Shown piece by piece: positions 44,543 through 52,326 of a DNA stretch of 64,000 nt. Origin of the DNA: G963556115 sp963666605 (GTDB taxonomy: Bacteria > Planctomycetota > SZUA-567). The position numbers were made by a program, and so were the translations under genes. The notes below the pieces were generated by a model. The model did no database searches and was not told the DNA's origin. It saw nothing but the letters and a program-made list of their open reading frames with translations. Each line of letters opens with the position of its first letter. The first letter of the stretch is position 1. Where the stretch lies: assembly GCA_965140405.1 (NCBI GenBank), contig OZ223208.1, positions 2,170,001 to 2,234,000 of the forward strand, written 5' to 3'.

Positions 44543-47005
44543 TTATACTGGTGTAGAAAATAGCACCTGAGTAAGATGTTTGATTGTTTCATCTGAGAAA
44601 AATAGCCTTGAACCTATGGCACGCATATCATCTACTATTTTACGTGTAGCAGGGGTAGGTCTCGGTGGCAGATGCAGAATTCTCCAATACCGATCAAGAA
44701 GTTCATCCCAATTTTCAAGCCAAAAATCATTGTCTTGTATAAATATGAGTAGGGATAAAACCTCTTCTACAGCATTTTCTGTTAAGTCACTCAATAGCAT
44801 AACGAGTCTATCGCTCATCTGTTTTGCTATTATTCTTGAGGCATCTTCTTTGTTAACCGCAAGGCCATATTTTGCTGCTTCAGTATTAATATTATTTACT
44901 TCATTTATACATCGGTGACATAAACCTCCGCGTTCTATTTCAGAAGTTACGCATTGTGTAAGTCTGTATGAAAGAGCTTCCTCACCAATTGCTTTAAGGT
45001 GATTGGGCACAGGGAGGTTATTTGATGTTAGATATTCAAATATAGGCTTATGTGAGTTATAGAATTCATGAAGGCTCTGGTCTGCTTCTTTAAGAGCACT
45101 CTTTAGGAGTAAACTTGTTACCTTCTTTCTCTGGTCATATGGAAAAGAAGAGAGAGAAAAACCGTCATTCTCAAGTAAGATATTCAAATCAGATACGGAA
45201 AGTTTTGACATCTCTTTTGCACTACTAAGATCTTCTGTGAAGCATACGCCACAGTCAAGAGTCTCAAAAGCAGTAAATCCAAATAATGAAACTTCATGGG
45301 TCTCATTTGTAAGCTTGTCTTTACAAGTAACAGATGCAATGATATATTTAATATGCTTGTTCTCTGATGTGACAATATGTGACATTGATATCGATGTGTT
45401 GTACTCGGGCTCCGGCAACTGATATAGCTTCAATATCGCATGTATAGCTGATATCGCTTTATAATTATAGCTTGAATTAAGGATGTGATTAGTAAACACG
45501 TCCTCACCTGTTCCCATATTTACAAAATTAGACTTTGCTTTTCTAAGTCTCTCTTGCAGTAATCTGACAAGATCATAGTCTGAATAATCTTCAGCTAGTT
45601 CTGCTGCACGTAGAGCATAGCGCATGTTCTGTTGAGCTTCACAACCTGAGATATCAGAAAAGAACCACGCGCATGAGGTATACATCAGCATGGAATTTCT
45701 ATCTGCCTCTAATAATTTCCAAAGTTTTACTTTGCCTTTTTCTGAAAGCACAACTGAGCAATGCCTTTCCAGGAACTTTTTCTTGTTCTCGATACTCGGG
45801 TCTAATATGACAGAAATATAATCATTTCTAGCGTCAAAATAATCATAAAGAAAATCGCCACATACGGAAGTACAAATATGTCTGATATTATATCTTAATT
45901 CATCAAAGGCGTTTCTTAAATGTTCACGCCATTCTTGATTGTAATAGTGTGGTCCATCGCTACAGCCACAGTCTCTGTGCCACCTGCCTATACCGTGTTC
46001 GCAACTCCAACTTGATCCCTCACCATCAATACCTTCCCAGAGTTTTACCTCTTGATAGGGTTGGTTTTCTTTGATAAATTTTTCCAAGTTAGTGATTGAA
46101 CAGATACCAGTACTAAGCATTTTGTCAAGTGTTTTTGCTAGAGCTCTATTGCCGTTCTTTTCGTGATGTCCATAGATCTCACCATCTGTAGCAATAAGTA
46201 CTAATTGAGGAAGGGTTGCTTCTTCATTATAGCGCTCTCTTATTAACCATTCAAGTCTGTCGGTATCAGATAGTAAGTGTTCAAATGATATCTTCGTTGA
46301 TATCTCCTTATCATAGAATATAACATCAATATAACGATCAAAATGTGTTCTACCTGCGCCGTCAACCTCGAAAACTCTGTAAGGAACCCTTGTGTCGATA
46401 CTTCCGTCAGGAACACCAGTCCACTCAAATTCACCAAAAGACCGAATAAAGCTTGCTTGTAGGGGAGATAGTATGATATATTTTATATTATGGTCTATCA
46501 AGGAACGTATGGTATTCATATCTACTGCTGTTTCAGAAAGCCACATTGATGCTGGCGCTCTGCCGAATCGATAGTAGAACTCCTTCAATCCCCAAAGAAT
46601 TTGCGTATGTCTATCAGCCGCATCCGAGAGAGGAAGAATCTGATGATTGTACACCTGTGCGATTGCAGAACCATGACCATTGTAAGCATTTCTTGATATG
46701 CCGTCAGCTACTTGGAGTCTTTCAAGTGTAAATGGAGAATATTTATCCAACCAGCTAATCAATGTTGGACCGAAATTGTAAGAGATGTGGGCATAACAGT
46801 TGAATAGATCTTTTGCCTTATTTGATTCGTCAAATATAGGGCTGCAAGTAAGTGGGGTGTAACATTCAGCACAAATCTTACTATTCCAGTCGGTGAACGG
46901 TTGGGCTGAGTCTTGCTCTTCAATTACACCTAGCCAAGGGTTTTCACGAGGTGGTTGATAAAAGTGTCCATGTATCGCCAGGTGATGATTTGGGTTGTTT
47001 GCCAT
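44543..47005 (-). CDS. GH57 family glycoside hydrolase (DUF3536 type)
   Basis: A protein of about 820 residues. The N-terminal GH57 motif is HGHFYQPPRENPW, followed by DGISRNAYNGHG, MWLSETAVDMNTI and the catalytic-region LIATDGEIYGHHEKN. The rest is helical and carries the DUF3536 region. Family members act on alpha-glucans such as starch or glycogen; the exact reaction for this subgroup is not established. A GTG ten codons earlier is open with AAGGAG between the two starts, so the true start is slightly uncertain. Its 3' end converges on comF. Confidence 0.88.
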   Translation of the reverse strand: MANNPNHHLAIHGHFYQPPRENPWLGVIEEQDSAQPFTDWNSKICAECYTPLTCSPIFDESNKAKDLFNCYAHISYNFGPTLISWLDKYSPFTLERLQVADGISRNAYNGHGSAIAQVYNHQILPLSDAADRHTQILWGLKEFYYRFGRAPASMWLSETAVDMNTIRSLIDHNIKYIILSPLQASFIRSFGEFEWTGVPDGSIDTRVPYRVFEVDGAGRTHFDRYIDVIFYDKEISTKISFEHLLSDTDRLEWLIRERYNEEATLPQLVLIATDGEIYGHHEKNGNRALAKTLDKMLSTGICSITNLEKFIKENQPYQEVKLWEGIDGEGSSWSCEHGIGRWHRDCGCSDGPHYYNQEWREHLRNAFDELRYNIRHICTSVCGDFLYDYFDARNDYISVILDPSIENKKKFLERHCSVVLSEKGKVKLWKLLEADRNSMLMYTSCAWFFSDISGCEAQQNMRYALRAAELAEDYSDYDLVRLLQERLRKAKSNFVNMGTGEDVFTNHILNSSYNYKAISAIHAILKLYQLPEPEYNTSISMSHIVTSENKHIKYIIASVTCKDKLTNETHEVSLFGFTAFETLDCGVCFTEDLSSAKEMSKLSVSDLNILLENDGFSLSSFPYDQRKKVTSLLLKSALKEADQSLHEFYNSHKPIFEYLTSNNLPVPNHLKAIGEEALSYRLTQCVTSEIERGGLCHRCINEVNNINTEAAKYGLAVNKEDASRIIAKQMSDRLVMLLSDLTENAVEEVLSLLIFIQDNDFWLENWDELLDRYWRILHLPPRPTPATRKIVDDMRAIGSRLFFSDETIKHLTQVLFSTPV

Positions 47006-47290
47006 TATTCCACATATCTCCTTGATAGCTATCACATATTAGGTGTTGATATTGCAGTCTTTACAGAAAAGATTATATGATTTTCAAAAAATATTGCTAG
47101 AAATTATTTACATATAGTTTTATATTATTAATGAAAATGAATAATTCACAACTTTTACCGCTTGCATACTTGTTGATTCCGATTAAAATATAGCTGTTAT
47201 ATGTTAGTTTATATCGTAATTTTTTATATTTTACTACAACTATTAGTCGATTAAGATTTGGCTAATAGATTGGATTTTAAAGAGATAACA

Positions 47291-48274
47291 ATGGCCTTAG
47301 GTTCACTTAGTTCTGTAATAGATGGAATTAATAGTGCTGAAAAAATTCTAATCTTAGCTCATGAAAAACCGGATGGAGATGCAATAGGCTCCTCTTTGGC
47401 TCTTTCTAGAATTCTAAATGCAAATAATAAAGAAGCAACACTTATAGGTTTTGAACCGCTTGCAAGAAGGTATAAGTTTCTTGTTAATGACTATGAGATC
47501 AAACCTTGTGATACTGGATATTTATCAAGGCATGATCTTATTATTGTTCTTGATTGTGGTGATTTGAAACGAGCAGGTGAGTTTGCATTGTATGCTCAGG
47601 GAAGAGTACCATTTGTAAATATTGATCACCACCAAGCAAATACTATGTTTGGTACATATAACTGGGTTGATACCGAGTTTAGCAGTACAGGTGAAATGAT
47701 TTACAAGCTAGCAAAGGAAGCAGAATATACTATTCCTAAGAGTATTGCTGAACCTTTGTGGGTAGCAATAACAACAGATACGGGGAATTTTAATTATTCA
47801 AACACTTCTGCGCAACTTCTTCACTTCGCTGCTGAGATACTCGATTTAGGACTTGATCCTAGTACTATTAGACGAGAATTATATGAATGCATTGAGAAAA
47901 AAGAACTTGAACTACAGCGTCTCATACTTGACAGTATAAAAACATATGCAGACGGAAAGATTGCAATTCTGAGTGCTCTAAAAGATGACTTTATTGAATC
48001 AGAATGCACACCGCAACACTTGCATGATCCGGTCAATATTGGATTGTCGATTCTAGGGGTTGAACTTGCTGCTTTTGTATATGAGCAACCTTTTGATGAC
48101 ACTATAAAGGTTAGTCTTAGGAGTTACCCGCCATATGATGTTGCAAAGATATGTCGAGAGTTCGGTGGTGGGGGACATGAAAGAGCTGCTGGTTGCACTT
48201 TTACTGGCAAGAAGATTGAGGATGTTATTGAAATCTTAAAGAATAGACTTATAATTGATATTGGGATGGAATAA
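47291..48274 (+). CDS. DHH/DHHA1 phosphoesterase (NrnA-type oligoribonuclease/pAp phosphatase)
   Basis: 327 residues. The DHH domain has HEKPDGDAIGSSLAL, VLDCGDLKRAG and NIDHHQANTMFG; the DHHA1 domain ends with FGGGGHERAAGC. NrnA degrades short RNA oligomers and 3'-phosphoadenosine 5'-phosphate. The ATG at 47291 has AAAGAG upstream; a TTG 33 bases earlier is open. The name nrnA is probable by architecture but not certain. The divergent gap to the GH57 gene is 285 bases and shows no strong promoter. Confidence 0.85.
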   Translation: MALGSLSSVIDGINSAEKILILAHEKPDGDAIGSSLALSRILNANNKEATLIGFEPLARRYKFLVNDYEIKPCDTGYLSRHDLIIVLDCGDLKRAGEFALYAQGRVPFVNIDHHQANTMFGTYNWVDTEFSSTGEMIYKLAKEAEYTIPKSIAEPLWVAITTDTGNFNYSNTSAQLLHFAAEILDLGLDPSTIRRELYECIEKKELELQRLILDSIKTYADGKIAILSALKDDFIESECTPQHLHDPVNIGLSILGVELAAFVYEQPFDDTIKVSLRSYPPYDVAKICREFGGGGHERAAGCTFTGKKIEDVIEILKNRLIIDIGME

Positions 48275-48325
48275 TAGTATTATTAGTTTCTTTTGAAGTG
48301 ATAAAATTTATATATAGGATAAGAG

Positions 48326-48874
48326 ATGGCTATTAGTAAAGAGGAAGCTGAAAAACACCTTAGAGATGCAATTAATGCATCGAAGTTAAAATCTACTGAA
48401 GGAAAGTCTGGAAAACCTTCAGGTGGAAAGGTACGCCCGGCTGTAAAAAAGAAGATCGCTCCTAAACAAAGGATTCATGTCGAAAAGGTCAAGGCGCAAT
48501 CTATCGGTACTGCATTAATAGTTGAATCGAACAAACGCTTAGCTGCTCTTCTTTCAAACATGTTAAAGACACTAAGATTTGAGTCTATCATCGCTCTAAA
48601 TGGTGCTGATGCAATTTCACTTTTAAAAAAGAATAAGGTACTTATTGCTTATGTAGGAAAAGATCTACCTGATATTAGTGGTTTCAACCTTTGTTCAAAG
48701 ATGAGAGTTGAGGATAATGGTAATAAAATTCCTATCGTAATTACTTCTGAATCAACTGATCCGTCTATGAAGGATCAGGCTATTATGGTTGATGCAAATG
48801 ACCATCTAGCTACACCAATAAGTATGGCTGGATTAAAAGCTAGTGTTGTTGATAATCTACTAAAAAAAGATTAG
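48326..48874 (+). CDS. Pseudo-receiver protein with basic N-terminus
   Basis: 182 residues. The first 60 are Lys-rich (VRPAVKKKIAPKQR). Residues about 62-182 form a receiver-like domain (ALIVESNKRLAALL, YVGKDLPDISGFNL), but the phospho-Asp position is Gly (VGKDLP), the acidic pair is reduced, and the conserved Lys is lost (ATPIS). It is unlikely to be phosphorylated in the normal way. A structural or binding role, perhaps with nucleic acids through the basic tail, is inferred. It precedes a hairpin facing asnS. Confidence 0.7.
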   Translation: MAISKEEAEKHLRDAINASKLKSTEGKSGKPSGGKVRPAVKKKIAPKQRIHVEKVKAQSIGTALIVESNKRLAALLSNMLKTLRFESIIALNGADAISLLKKNKVLIAYVGKDLPDISGFNLCSKMRVEDNGNKIPIVITSESTDPSMKDQAIMVDANDHLATPISMAGLKASVVDNLLKKD

Positions 48875-48910
48875 TAGCACTTGTTTCTTATCTTTTTTGT
48901 TGCATATGTA

Positions 48911-48946
48911 TTAAGCGAGGCATCCTTTACCGGATGCCTCGCTTAA
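48911..48946. terminator. 15-bp GC-rich hairpin between convergent genes
   Basis: Arms TTAAGCGAGGCATCC and its complement (48911-48925, 48932-48946) with a 6-base loop. It is the most GC-rich hairpin in the window and should stop transcripts from the pseudo-receiver gene and asnS. Confidence 0.92.
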
Positions 48947-48968
48947 ATTTATAAAAAGCAAATGTGCA

Positions 48969-50357
48969 TTAAAAATCTGCATTTCCAGGAGTTCTTGAGA
49001 AAGGAATAACATCTCTAATATTCTTCATACCTGTCATAAATTGAATAATTCTCTCAAAACCAAGCCCAAAACCAGAGTGAGGAACACTACCGTAACGGCG
49101 GAGATCCAAATACCACCAGTAATCCTCAGGAACAAGTCCTAATTCGTTGATTCTCGCAGTAAGTTTTGCAAGATCGTTCTCTCTCTCAGATCCACCGATA
49201 ATTTCACCAACTCTTGGAACGAGGACATCCATTGCTCTTACTGTCTTTGAATCATCATTCTGCTTCATATAGAAGGCTTTTATAGCTTTAGGGTAGTCTG
49301 TTACAATTACTGGCCCTTTTGAGTATTCCTCAGTAAGGTAGCGTTCATGCTCACTCTGCAGGTCGATTCCCCATTTTACTGGATACTTGAAATCTTTACC
49401 AGATTTTTCAAGTACTTCAATTGCCTCTGTATACGTTATACGGGCAAATGGGGTCTCGATAACTTGTTTCATTACTTCTGGTATAGTCTTATCAATCATA
49501 TTACCGAAGAAAAACATATCATCTGATACCCAGTCGAGAACATCGGTAAAAAGTTGTTTTAGAAAGCTTTCCGCTACATCCATGTTCATTTCTAAGTCAC
49601 AGAACGCCATTTCAGGTTCAACCATCCAGAATTCACTAAGGTGTCTGCTGGTGTGGGAGTTCTCTGCTCTAAAGGTTGGCCCAAACGTGTATATATTTGA
49701 CAAGGCATGTGCTGCTATCTCACCTTCAAGTTGACCAGAAACTGTCAGGTGAGACTTTTTGCCAAAAAAGTCTTGGCTATAGTCTGTGCTACCTGCATCA
49801 TTTAGAGGTCGGTTTTCAAGGTCAAGTGTAGTCACTTGGAACATTTCTCCAGCTCCTTCACAATCACTCGCTGTAATTATCGGTGAATGTAGCCAGATAA
49901 AACCTCTATCTTGGAAGAAATTATGAATACTTCTTGCCGCAGCATTTCTAACCCTCATAACGGCACCAAAAGTATTAGTACGCATTCTGAGGTGTGCTAT
50001 TTCACGGAGGTACTCAAAAGAGTGTCGCTTCTTTTGGAGGGGATAGTCTGCTTCAACCCTACCAGTGCAGGTCATATCACTTACAAGTAATTCAAATTTT
50101 TGTCCCTTACCTTGACTGGCTACAATTTTACCACTCGCTACAAGCGAACAGCCAGTACCAAGAGTTTGTACCGATTCTGCAAAGTCATCAAGACTTGAAG
50201 GACAAACAAGTTGGAAGTCTGTAAAGCAAGACCCATCAGAAAGAGCTATAAATGAATCTCCCTTACTGTGTCTTGCACTCTTTATCCAGCCTTTTATTGT
50301 TATCTTTTCTGTTGGGGGATTTTCTAATGCTAGAATTTCTTTAATTTTTAAATGCAT
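48969..50357 (-). CDS. asnS: Asparaginyl-tRNA synthetase
   Basis: A class IIb synthetase, 462 residues. N-terminal anticodon-binding OB fold (TIKGWIKSARHSKGD), class II motif 2 with FRAENSHTSRHLSEF and motif 3 GFGLGFERI, closing with the AsnRS-type IPFSRTPGNADF. It charges tRNA-Asn directly. It begins a minus-strand group behind thpR and the pseudouridine synthase gene, 10 bases after the latter. Confidence 0.96.
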   Translation of the reverse strand: MHLKIKEILALENPPTEKITIKGWIKSARHSKGDSFIALSDGSCFTDFQLVCPSSLDDFAESVQTLGTGCSLVASGKIVASQGKGQKFELLVSDMTCTGRVEADYPLQKKRHSFEYLREIAHLRMRTNTFGAVMRVRNAAARSIHNFFQDRGFIWLHSPIITASDCEGAGEMFQVTTLDLENRPLNDAGSTDYSQDFFGKKSHLTVSGQLEGEIAAHALSNIYTFGPTFRAENSHTSRHLSEFWMVEPEMAFCDLEMNMDVAESFLKQLFTDVLDWVSDDMFFFGNMIDKTIPEVMKQVIETPFARITYTEAIEVLEKSGKDFKYPVKWGIDLQSEHERYLTEEYSKGPVIVTDYPKAIKAFYMKQNDDSKTVRAMDVLVPRVGEIIGGSERENDLAKLTARINELGLVPEDYWWYLDLRRYGSVPHSGFGLGFERIIQFMTGMKNIRDVIPFSRTPGNADF

Positions 50358-50367
50358 CGAATATTCC

Positions 50368-51069
50368 TTATTTTATTGCTTCGTGCCAGTCTGTGAAAAA
50401 TTTGTCACAGGTTATTGAAAAGTCTTCTGGGATTGGTGCTACTAAGGTTAAGTCTTTGCCGTTCTCGGCAAATTCAGGGAGAACCAATGTCCATGCATGT
50501 AGGGCATGTCTATTAAGTCCTGTAATTGCTTTAACTTTATTATTGACCTCACGATTTCCATATTGATGATCACAAAGCACTGGTCTGCCGAAAGCTTCAG
50601 CGTGTACACGTATCTGGTGTGTGCGCCCTTGATGTGGGGTGAACTCTATGAGACTCAAACCGAATTCTTTGTTTTCTGTAAGAAGCTTGTAGTCTGTTTC
50701 AGCACTCAGCCCGCCACCTCCTTTGACAACCTTTACCGCTTTATGCCCACCCATCCATTTGCTTAGATTTCTTCTTATAGAGCCTTCTGGGTTTCGCGGA
50801 ACACCTACACATATAGCGAGGTACTCCTTTGTCGTCTTGCGTTCCTTAAATAGATCTTCAAGTCTTTTGAGTGATTTGTCATTCTTTGCAAAAACCATTA
50901 CACCAGAAGTATCACGGTCAAGACGATGTACAGGCTTTATTGTTTTTGTTTCTCTTGCCATCTGGATAAGCTCTGTAATAGAGCGTCCTTTATTCTGACT
51001 TGCTACACTCTCAACACCTGCCTCCTTGTTCAATACCAGTATGTCATTGTTTTCAAATATTACTTCCAT
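50368..51069 (-). CDS. RluA-family pseudouridine synthase
   Basis: 233 residues. The catalytic motif HRLDRDTSG is at 48-56 with Asp51; further family segments are VMVFAKND, GRTHQIRVHAE and DHQYGN. No S4 RNA-binding domain is present, so it resembles the short RluA/TruC-type enzymes. The target uridine is unknown. Its start overlaps the thpR stop by one base, and asnS follows after 10 bases. Confidence 0.93.
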   Translation of the reverse strand: MEVIFENNDILVLNKEAGVESVASQNKGRSITELIQMARETKTIKPVHRLDRDTSGVMVFAKNDKSLKRLEDLFKERKTTKEYLAICVGVPRNPEGSIRRNLSKWMGGHKAVKVVKGGGGLSAETDYKLLTENKEFGLSLIEFTPHQGRTHQIRVHAEAFGRPVLCDHQYGNREVNNKVKAITGLNRHALHAWTLVLPEFAENGKDLTLVAPIPEDFSITCDKFFTDWHEAIK

Positions 51070-51632
51070 TAGCCTTCCAGTCTTACTCTATGCATTGGAC
51101 TGTATTCAGCACCATTGCTTGTTAGTTCGCTCATATAGACAATAATTTCATCAACATCACTCATGCCAAAATCGATATTATTCATATCTAGTATGATGTC
51201 ATCTATACCTAAAGCATATGAGGGCTTTTTAATTCTACCTAAGGTTATATGTGGAGTGTAAGGTTTCTTCTCAAAGGGGTATCCAAGAGTATCACAAGTT
51301 TTTGCAATCTTATTCTGTAGTAAAATTAATTCATTACCACCAAACCCACATCCTGCATAAACAACCTTTGGACGCCTTAAATCTGGTAAAACACCAGTAG
51401 ACTCTATCCCAAGTGAAAAAGGTGCTTCTGAGAGACCTATTTTTGCTATCTCAGAAAAAACCTTTCTCAGGTCATTCGGCTCTACATTGCCTAAATATTT
51501 GAGAGTTATGTGAATATTTTCTGGTCTTACCCAGTTTATATTTGGAAATTGATTCTTTAGGTAGCTAAGTTCTTGAGAAATCTCTGAAATTACTGTATTT
51601 TCAATCTCAATTCCTATGAAGGTTCGAACCAT
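51069..51632 (-). CDS. thpR: RNA 2',3'-cyclic phosphodiesterase (2'-5' RNA ligase family)
   Basis: 187 residues with the two H-x-T motifs of the family, HIT at 41-43 and HIT at 128-130 (YTPHITLGR). The enzyme hydrolyses 2',3'-cyclic phosphates in RNA; members were first named LigT. TAATG overlap with the pseudouridine synthase gene. It is the first gene of the thpR-pseudouridine synthase-asnS operon. Confidence 0.92.
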   Translation of the reverse strand: MVRTFIGIEIENTVISEISQELSYLKNQFPNINWVRPENIHITLKYLGNVEPNDLRKVFSEIAKIGLSEAPFSLGIESTGVLPDLRRPKVVYAGCGFGGNELILLQNKIAKTCDTLGYPFEKKPYTPHITLGRIKKPSYALGIDDIILDMNNIDFGMSDVDEIIVYMSELTSNGAEYSPMHRVRLEG

Positions 51633-51729
51633 ATTTAATTATCCTTTTATCATATTGATTAGATATAATTAACATTATATTCAATTGCAATCATAATAGA
51701 AATAATTAATACTAAAAATATTAAACACA

Positions 51730-51757
51730 TTGCATTTATCAGGCCATTATATATGAT
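51730..51757 (+). promoter_or_regulatory. Predicted promoter of the N-acetyltransferase gene
   Basis: TTGCAT (51730-51735), a 16-base spacer and TATGAT (51752-51757). Transcription would start about 30 bases before the gene. Confidence 0.5.
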
Positions 51758-51793
51758 TTAGGATACATATTTTTTAATACTAAAGGATAGTAA

Positions 51794-52246
51794 ATGATTC
51801 GTAAAGCACGTGTTACAGATGTCAAGGTTATACAAGCGCTGACTAAGCCTTTTGCTGAAAAGGGCAAAATGCTTCCTGTGTCATACGGCGATATCACAGA
51901 GCGACTCAGAGACTTCTTTCTATACCTTAATGACAGCGGAGAACCTATTGGTTGTATTGCGCTTCATGTGTCTTGGGAAGATCTTGTAGAGATTCGTACT
52001 CTGGCTGTAAAGGAGGAAGCTCAAGGTCATGGAATAGGTACAAAGCTGATACAAGCAGCACTTGATGAGGCTAGAGAGTTGCAGGCAAAGAAGGTGTTTA
52101 CGCTTACTTTTGTTCCTGATTTCTTTTCACGATCAGGTTTTGTTGAGGTTGAGCATTCTACACTGCCACACAAGATTTGGCAAGATTGTATGAAGTGTGT
52201 GCTGTTTCCTGATTGTGGTGAGACGGCGATGAGCATGGAGCTGTAG
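51794..52246 (+). CDS. argA: N-acetylglutamate synthase, short GNAT type
   Basis: 150 residues with the GNAT acetyl-CoA motif EEAQGHGIGTKLI. The whole protein fits the short stand-alone N-acetylglutamate synthases: start MIRKARVTDVKVI, LHVSWEDLVEIRTLAV, FSRSGFVEV and the tail LPHKIWQDCMKCVLFPDC. It would start arginine synthesis by acetylating glutamate. AAAGGA precedes the ATG. Other arg genes are absent here. A generic GNAT function is the fallback. Confidence 0.8.
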   Translation: MIRKARVTDVKVIQALTKPFAEKGKMLPVSYGDITERLRDFFLYLNDSGEPIGCIALHVSWEDLVEIRTLAVKEEAQGHGIGTKLIQAALDEARELQAKKVFTLTFVPDFFSRSGFVEVEHSTLPHKIWQDCMKCVLFPDCGETAMSMEL

Positions 52247-52284
52247 GATCAAACAAGTTCTTTTTGTCGCATAATATATTTCAT

Positions 52285-52313
52285 ACGTTCCTCGCTCAGC
52301 TTGGAACGTTTTT
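52285..52313 (+). terminator. Hairpin with T-tail between argA and the helicase gene
   Basis: ACGTTCC and GGAACGT arms (52285-52291, 52303-52309) with an 11-base loop, then TTTT. It ends 13 bases before the helicase ATG, which makes it either the argA terminator or a leader attenuator. Confidence 0.75.
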
Positions 52314-52326
52314 AAAAAGGCTTTTA

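Noticed and set aside
52264..52326. An earlier ATG for the DinG helicase
   Set aside because: It would place the terminator hairpin inside the coding region; the ATG at 52327 follows AAAGG and starts the exonuclease domain.
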